Assembly: GCA_003228415.1 (NCBI GenBank)
Contig: QIDL01000271.1
Location: 1 to 11,286 of the forward strand
Origin: Gammaproteobacteria bacterium
GTDB lineage: Bacteria; Pseudomonadota; Gammaproteobacteria; Pseudomonadales; Azotimanducaceae
Direction of reading: 5' to 3'
DNA: 11,286 bases
Shown here: positions 6,742-11,286 of the stretch, one piece after another
Position numbering within the stretch: the stretch's first letter is position 1
How the letters are laid out: every line of letters begins with the position of its first letter
Notes under the pieces: generated by a model
Databases searched by the model: none
The model's input: only the letters and a program-made list of their open reading frames with translations
What the model was told of the DNA's origin: nothing
Made by a program: the position numbers and the translations under genes

Positions 6742-8223
6742 TTAGAATCGACTGACCGCTTCCGGTGCCTCATCGCGCATCATTCGCACGATGACGTTGT
6801 GCATCCAGAACAGGCTGATTACAGAAATCACCCACATGAACATCCACGCGCTCGTCCACAGCCCTGTGGCATCCAGCAGATAGCCGAATATGATAGGACT
6901 GAAGAACCCGCCAAGACCGCCGATCACGCCAACCATGCCACCCACCACCCCGACCTGATCGGGAAAGTAGTCGGGAATGTGCTTGTACACGGCCGCTTTG
7001 CCGACGCCCCATACGCTTCCCAGGATGATGACAAGCCCCGCGAATATCCAGACGTTGGCCTGGAAGTAGATCAATGTGACACCTTTGGCCAGCAGTTCCC
7101 GCCGGCCAACCTTCTGGCCTACCTCGACCAGGGCTTCCTGCCAGGTGTCCTTGGTGGGAAAGACCACGATGCTATCGTCCAGAGCGTCGAAATCTTTCTC
7201 TTTTAGTTTGAGCTGGTAAACCTGATCGTCGACCACGATGCGGGTTTCCGTGACCTCGGTCACCACCCCGGGGCGTTGAGCGAGTATCCCCTCACCCGGC
7301 GAGTAGATCTCCATCTTGGGAATCACCAGCATGAAACTGATAGCGACGGATAGGCCCAGCACCCAGTACATGACCTGGCGGGCTCCCCATGCATCGGACA
7401 TCCAGCCGCCTGCCGCTCGGATGACGCCCGACGGCAGGCTGAACAGCGAGGCAAGAATTCCGGCAGTGACCAGCGGCAGGTAGTACACGTTGACAAAATA
7501 GGGTACCAGCCATTGCGAGAAAGCGACGAAGCAACCGAAAACCAGGAAGTAATACATGCCGAAGCGCCAGACCCGGATGTCTCGAAGCGGTCGCAGCATA
7601 CCCGCCAGATCTGGTGGTGTGTGAGCGGGCTTTTTGTTCTCGCTGAAGATTAAGAAGATGATCCACATGACGATGAACATCGCCGCATAGTAGATGGGTA
7701 ACGAACGCCAGCCTTCCAGATCGGAAGCGTCGTTGGTGAGGTAATTCAGCAGTGTGGGCGCAAAGAGCGTGGTCAGGGCGGCGCCCGCATTACCGGCGCC
7801 GAAAATGCCCAGCGCGGTACCTTGTCGGTGAGGGGGATACCACACCGAGGAGAATGCGATGCCGATGGAGAAGCTGACCCCGGCCATACCGAAGCCCGCG
7901 CTGTACAGCGCAAATTCCCAGAACGTTTCTGCAGTGGAAAGCAGATACATGGGAATGGCACAAAAAAACAGCAGTCCGGCGTAAATAGGCTTGCCACCAT
8001 ACTTGTCGGTGAGAATACCAGCGGGCAGCCGGAACAGAGCGCCGGTCAGCACCGGGATACCCATCAACCAGCCAATTTCGACCGGTCCCCAGTCGAACAC
8101 CCGGTTGGTGGACAGAAACGTGACCAGCACACCGTTCATCATCCAGGCCGCGAAACATACCGTAAAAGCCAGGGTGTTGAGGAATAGCGCGCGGTGTGAC
8201 TTTGAAGTCGCTACTTCTTCCAT
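6742..8223 (-). CDS. narK1: NarK1-type nitrate transporter (MFS) with a periplasmic insert
   Basis: A 493-residue major facilitator of the NarK/NasA group. In denitrifiers the NarK1 type is regarded as a proton-nitrate importer. R65 (GALFRLPAG) and R269 (GVIRAAGGW) sit where NarK binds substrate, and GTALGIFGAGNAG (135-147) is the first nitrate signature. MFS loops LTDKYGGK (71-78) and MSDAWGAR (275-282) give N-terminus-inside topology. By this count the 80-odd residues 304-386 (about 7066-7314 in DNA) fall between TM9 and TM10 on the periplasmic side. They look like a small beta domain: GVVTEVTETRIVVDDQVYQL, then VEVGQKVGRRELLAKG. Translation probably uses GGAG at 8230-8233, six bases before the ATG; the gene lies 30 bases after narI and 25 before narK2. 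Subtype assignment is by resemblance. Confidence 0.88.
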   Translation of the reverse strand: MEEVATSKSHRALFLNTLAFTVCFAAWMMNGVLVTFLSTNRVFDWGPVEIGWLMGIPVLTGALFRLPAGILTDKYGGKPIYAGLLFFCAIPMYLLSTAETFWEFALYSAGFGMAGVSFSIGIAFSSVWYPPHRQGTALGIFGAGNAGAALTTLFAPTLLNYLTNDASDLEGWRSLPIYYAAMFIVMWIIFLIFSENKKPAHTPPDLAGMLRPLRDIRVWRFGMYYFLVFGCFVAFSQWLVPYFVNVYYLPLVTAGILASLFSLPSGVIRAAGGWMSDAWGARQVMYWVLGLSVAISFMLVIPKMEIYSPGEGILAQRPGVVTEVTETRIVVDDQVYQLKLKEKDFDALDDSIVVFPTKDTWQEALVEVGQKVGRRELLAKGVTLIYFQANVWIFAGLVIILGSVWGVGKAAVYKHIPDYFPDQVGVVGGMVGVIGGLGGFFSPIIFGYLLDATGLWTSAWMFMWVISVISLFWMHNVIVRMMRDEAPEAVSRF

Positions 8224-8253
8224 CTTGAACTCCGCACCAAGATCGTGATCCCG

Positions 8254-8982
8254 CTAGTTATTGCGAGGCCTGTTTTGTTGCCATGCGGTATTGGGATTTC
8301 GAATGAGTTTTTTATCCCAGTACCACATGACCACCTGATAGGGCCGCCACAGATAGTGCAGCGGTGCAACCAGCAGGTGGACCAATCGCGTGAATGGAAA
8401 AATCAACACGATGAGGAAAGCACCTACAACATGAAGCTTGATGACCAGCGGCATTGCTGCGATGGCTTGCGTCTTTGGACTCAATGCCAGTATTGACCAG
8501 AGATAGGGCGACAGGTCGGAAGCGAACCATGAGGATCCCCATCTGTAACCCAGTGCGATCCAGCACCCCATCACGAACTGGGCCAACAGCATCACTTCGA
8601 TGACGATGTCCATCCGGCTGGTTACCATGCGCAATCTGGGATTCGACCAGCGCCGGATCATCAATCCGGCCAGCGCGACCACAGCGACCAGCCCGAAGGT
8701 GAAGGCTACGCCTTCGTGGAAGATCAGACGAGCGGGAGAACTGTTCCAGAGCAGAATCAGTTCCGGGAAAAGGAAGATGGCTAAATGGCCGAAAAAGAGA
8801 ACGAGAATCGCGATGTGAAAGGGTACCGTTCCCCAGAACCCCACCCGGCCTTCCAGAAACTGCGCGGAGAGGCTCGAGATCCCATACCCGGCGCTGAAGT
8901 AACGGCGAATCGTCCCGACCAGAAAAACCATAATGGCGATGTATGGCAACGCAACAAACAGGAAATTATCTAGAGAGGTCAT
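8254..8982 (-). CDS. narI: Respiratory nitrate reductase gamma subunit, cytochrome b
   Basis: This 242-residue integral membrane protein oxidises quinol at the periplasmic side and passes electrons through two b hemes to NarH. Five hydrophobic segments fit the E. coli NarI plan: residues about 5-23, 50-73, 90-110, 126-146 and 178-200. The four heme-ligand histidines are conserved: H56 and H66 in VPFHIAILVLFFGHLA, and H184 and H202 in KLHVVGAFL and RLVHLLVAP, very close to H56, H66, H187 and H205 of E. coli. The loop WGSSWFASDLSPYLWSI also fits the family. It begins 15 bases after the narJ stop, with a GGGAAAGG ribosome binding region (8985-8992), and ends 30 bases before the NarK1-type gene. 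At 242 residues it is slightly longer than the roughly 225 of E. coli NarI, the excess lying in the C-terminal tail. Confidence 0.96.
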   Translation of the reverse strand: MTSLDNFLFVALPYIAIMVFLVGTIRRYFSAGYGISSLSAQFLEGRVGFWGTVPFHIAILVLFFGHLAIFLFPELILLWNSSPARLIFHEGVAFTFGLVAVVALAGLMIRRWSNPRLRMVTSRMDIVIEVMLLAQFVMGCWIALGYRWGSSWFASDLSPYLWSILALSPKTQAIAAMPLVIKLHVVGAFLIVLIFPFTRLVHLLVAPLHYLWRPYQVVMWYWDKKLIRNPNTAWQQNRPRNN

Positions 8983-8997
8983 TACCTTTCCCTTCGA

Positions 8998-9684
8998 TCA
9001 ATAGAACCCTTCGGCTCTGTTTTCAATCTCGTTTTCAGTAGTCAGAGATTTCAAAAAGTCACTGCTCGCAACCAATGGGATCCTTTCGGTGATCTTGAAA
9101 TCCGATTTCAAGATCATGTACAACGCCCGCAACAGGAACTGGTAAAGGGTTGCTACATCGCTCGAGTCGGTTGGAAGCTCGATGAGCGTTTTGTACTGTT
9201 TCTCGTAACTCTCGTACTTCTTCTGTACACGATCGACCGAAAACTCCTGGGTCATATCGCTTACGGCAGGTGCAACGATTTCCTGCACAAGTTCCAGCAA
9301 CAGATCATCGTCTTCCAACAACGGCATCAGGCGGAGAACATTTGGCAGGTGATCCGCCAGTTCCGAGCCGCAATCGTTGTGGCTTGCCTGGTGCTCCCGA
9401 TTCAAGTTCGCCAGCAACTCACCGCGTTTGTAGTCATCACCGAACAGGACATAGCCGAGGTCGAGCGTGGTGATCGCCTGTACGTCGAATGTCCGGGTGT
9501 ACAGCTCCTGCATCGTGATTAGATCGTCGGCGGGCAGGAGATCCAGAAAGCGCTCCACATCCGGGATCGCGGCGGGGCAACAGTCTGCGATGTTGTCCCG
9601 TGAACGACATGCCCGCTCCGGATAAAGTGCGTCCGGATAGTCGAAGAGATCGGCGATGAACCGATAGTGTTCCAGATTACTCAC
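8998..9684 (-). CDS. narJ: Nitrate reductase molybdenum-cofactor assembly chaperone
   Basis: A 228-residue soluble, mostly helical, acidic protein of the NarJ/TorD/DmsD chaperone family, which binds apo-NarGH and keeps it competent for Moco insertion and membrane attachment to NarI. It is not part of the final enzyme. The family core is LYTRTFDVQAITTLDLGYVL (61-80) followed by FGDDYKRGELLANL (81-94). The N-terminus HYRFIADLFDYPD is the usual first helix. Translation starts with GTG at 9684, directly abutting the narH stop as TAG-GTG; GAGGGGG within the last narH codons is the likely ribosome binding site, so coupling to narH is expected. Conservation outside the core is low, as usual for NarJ, and the identification leans partly on its place between narH and narI. 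Confidence 0.94.
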   Translation of the reverse strand: MSNLEHYRFIADLFDYPDALYPERACRSRDNIADCCPAAIPDVERFLDLLPADDLITMQELYTRTFDVQAITTLDLGYVLFGDDYKRGELLANLNREHQASHNDCGSELADHLPNVLRLMPLLEDDDLLLELVQEIVAPAVSDMTQEFSVDRVQKKYESYEKQYKTLIELPTDSSDVATLYQFLLRALYMILKSDFKITERIPLVASSDFLKSLTTENEIENRAEGFY

Positions 9685-11241
9685 CTATGGCCCCCTCACT
9701 GCCGAACCTTCTTTGAAGCCAAATCCGGTGCTGCCCTTGGTATCTCCGGTATTGGTACCCTCCATCATCTCGATGGCTTGTTCCCGGTGTGCCGGTGGGA
9801 TAACGAATCGATCGTCGAATTTCGGCAACGAGGTCAGATAGTAGATTGCATCGGCCAGTTCTGGTGTCAGACCGGCGTCGGTCAGGACCTCATTGGCCCG
9901 GTCCTCGGGAATGTCTCCAACCGTCTTGAAACGGCGGTAGATACGAACTGCCATCAGTTTCTTGATCGGAATTTTGATCTTCTCGGTATCCCCGGCGCTG
10001 AACAGATTGGCCATGTACTGCATGGGGAACCGCGCCTCATCGATCGTACCCCAGAGCTCTTCAGTGCTCGTGTCGTAGAGCCACTCGTCATCCCACTGCT
10101 TGGCGACATCACCGATTTTTTCGCGTCGCTCCGTTTTCTGCTCACCCAGTGATGCCATCACCGGAAGCAACGGCGGCACGTAAAACAAACTCGGCAAAGT
10201 TCTGAATTCCGGATGCAGCGGTAGCGCCATGCCCCATTCTTTGACGAATTGGTAAACCGGCGATTTCTGAGCTGCCCGAATGGTCGAGTCTGCGACACCG
10301 TTCTGCTTTGCCTGATCGATCACCTCAGGATCAAAGGGGTCGAGCAACATATTGAGTTGCCGGTCGATCAGCTCGCTTTCATCGCACGAGGCGACCGCTT
10401 CTATCTGATCGGCGTCGTAGAGCATCACGCCGAGATATCGGATACGACCTACGCAACTGTGCATGCAGGCGGGTGCGTGTCCGGCTTCCATTCGTGGATA
10501 GCAGAGAATGCACTTTTCCGACTTTCCAGTTTGCCAGTTGTAGTAGGTCTTTTTGTACGGACAAGCGGTGACGCACATGCGCCAGCCACGACAGACATCC
10601 TGATTGATCAGCACGATTCCGTCTTCACCGCGTTTGTAGATCGCACCGGACGGACAGGAGGCCACACAGGCGGGATTCAGGCAGTGATTGCAGATTCTAG
10701 GCAGGTAGAAAAATGCCATCCGTTCCAGCTGAAACATGGCTTCCTGTTCCGCTGGTGAAAGGCCCTTCATGTTTGGATCCTTTCGGGCATAGTCGGGCGT
10801 ACCACTCAGGTCGTCGTCCCAGTTGGGGCCCATTTTGATGTCCATCGGCTTGCCGGTAATCAGCGATACGGGACGCGCTGTCGGTTGGTCATCGGATGCC
10901 GGGGATTCAATCAGATCGAGGTATTTGTAGGTGAACGGTTCATAGTAGTCGTCGATGACCGGCAGATGCGGATTGTGAAAGATGTTCTTCAATCCGATCG
11001 TCTTGCCCGCACCCTTCAGTTCGATGCCTTGACCTTTCTTCTCCCAGCCACCTTTGTAGATGTCCTGGTCTTCCCACTTACCGGGATAACCGGTGCCGGG
11101 TTTGGTTTCCACATTGTTCCACCACATGTACTCCGCGCCTTTGCGGTCGGTCCATATGTTCTTGCACGCGATGGAACAGGTATGACACCCGATACATTTG
11201 TCCAAGTGAAATACCATTGAGATTTGTGACCGTATATCCAT
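9685..11241 (-). CDS. narH: Respiratory nitrate reductase beta subunit, four Fe-S clusters
   Basis: The 518-residue electron-transfer subunit links NarI hemes to the Mo site in NarG on the cytoplasmic face. All cluster ligands are visible: C16, C19, C22 and C26 (DKCIGCHTCSIACK); C184, C187, C192 and C196 (ICNHCLNPACVASCP); C217, C223 and C227 with W220 (CRGWRMCVTACPYKK), the tryptophan that leaves one site as 3Fe-4S; and C244, C247, C259 and C263 (KCILCYPR to CMHSC). Together they give three 4Fe-4S and one 3Fe-4S cluster. There is no twin-arginine signal, as expected for a cytoplasm-facing enzyme. The ATG at 11241 lies 18 bases after the narG stop, and the C-terminal tail is glycine-rich and probably flexible. 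The segment GHAPACMHSC differs by eye from the enterobacterial version. Confidence 0.98.
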   Translation of the reverse strand: MDIRSQISMVFHLDKCIGCHTCSIACKNIWTDRKGAEYMWWNNVETKPGTGYPGKWEDQDIYKGGWEKKGQGIELKGAGKTIGLKNIFHNPHLPVIDDYYEPFTYKYLDLIESPASDDQPTARPVSLITGKPMDIKMGPNWDDDLSGTPDYARKDPNMKGLSPAEQEAMFQLERMAFFYLPRICNHCLNPACVASCPSGAIYKRGEDGIVLINQDVCRGWRMCVTACPYKKTYYNWQTGKSEKCILCYPRMEAGHAPACMHSCVGRIRYLGVMLYDADQIEAVASCDESELIDRQLNMLLDPFDPEVIDQAKQNGVADSTIRAAQKSPVYQFVKEWGMALPLHPEFRTLPSLFYVPPLLPVMASLGEQKTERREKIGDVAKQWDDEWLYDTSTEELWGTIDEARFPMQYMANLFSAGDTEKIKIPIKKLMAVRIYRRFKTVGDIPEDRANEVLTDAGLTPELADAIYYLTSLPKFDDRFVIPPAHREQAIEMMEGTNTGDTKGSTGFGFKEGSAVRGP

Positions 11242-11259
11242 TGTTTCGCTGCCTGCAGA

Positions 11260-11286
11260 TCAAAAAACGACTTTATCCATCTTCTT
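11260..11286 (-). CDS. narG: Respiratory nitrate reductase alpha subunit, last eight codons
   Basis: Reading leftward from the window edge, the frame AAG AAG ATG GAT AAA GTC GTT TTT TGA encodes KKMDKVVF and a stop at 11260-11262. Only this tail is inside the window. Its position 18 bases before narH and in the same direction, plus the invariable narGH order, identify it as narG. The Mo-bis-MGD catalytic domain and the operon promoter lie to the right. Confidence 0.75.
   Translation of the reverse strand, partial: KKMDKVVF

Noticed and set aside
6364..7206. A 280-codon plus-strand frame across the two transporter genes
   Set aside because: It is antisense to two clear membrane proteins and bridges their intergenic gap; its translation is rich in H, P and R with no domain pattern.
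10249..10758. A 169-codon plus-strand frame inside narH
   Set aside because: It is opposite the Fe-S cluster region of narH and is explained by the codon constraints there.

Overview
The window comes from a moderately GC-rich proteobacterial chromosome. Typical features are NarGHJI-type respiratory nitrate reduction, an ATG-started bacterial ThrS, Shine-Dalgarno-led genes and tight gene packing. ThrS looks by eye closer to alphaproteobacterial ThrS, while the nar genes are of a kind spread through many Proteobacteria. I therefore stop at 'Proteobacteria, probably a facultative nitrate respirer' and do not name a genus.

Left part, positions 1-5081. A family-4 glycosyltransferase, cut by the window edge, runs leftward from 621. 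Across a 178-base divergent gap, a plus-strand group begins: a luciferase-like flavin-dependent monooxygenase (800-2050), a cytoplasmic cyclophilin (2053-2559, two bases downstream and probably translationally coupled) and threonyl-tRNA synthetase thrS (2632-4551, with a possible promoter of its own). After a short purine/pyrimidine-rich gap comes a MOSC-domain protein (4617-5081), a molybdenum-cofactor-related fold.

Right part, positions 5109-11286. One long minus-strand operon, read right to left, holds the last eight codons of narG, then narH, narJ, narI, a NarK1-type transporter and a NarK2-type transporter. All gaps are 0-30 bases and most genes have recognisable ribosome binding sites. 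NarGHI is the quinol-oxidising membrane-bound nitrate reductase: Mo-bis-MGD in NarG, four Fe-S clusters in NarH and two b hemes in NarI. NarJ is its assembly chaperone. The two NarK proteins bring nitrate in and exchange it for nitrite, which must leave because the active site faces the cytoplasm. The operon promoter and most of narG lie beyond the right edge.

I see no tRNA, rRNA, CRISPR array, insertion sequence or phage gene, and no clear sign of a wholly new system. The points most worth a second look are a probable periplasmic beta-rich insert in the NarK1-type transporter, an extra pair of membrane segments in the NarK2-type transporter, a thrS without its usual gammaproteobacterial neighbours, a MOSC gene that may be leaderless and faces the nar operon, and the truncated glycosyltransferase, which resembles the Agt lipid-remodelling family.
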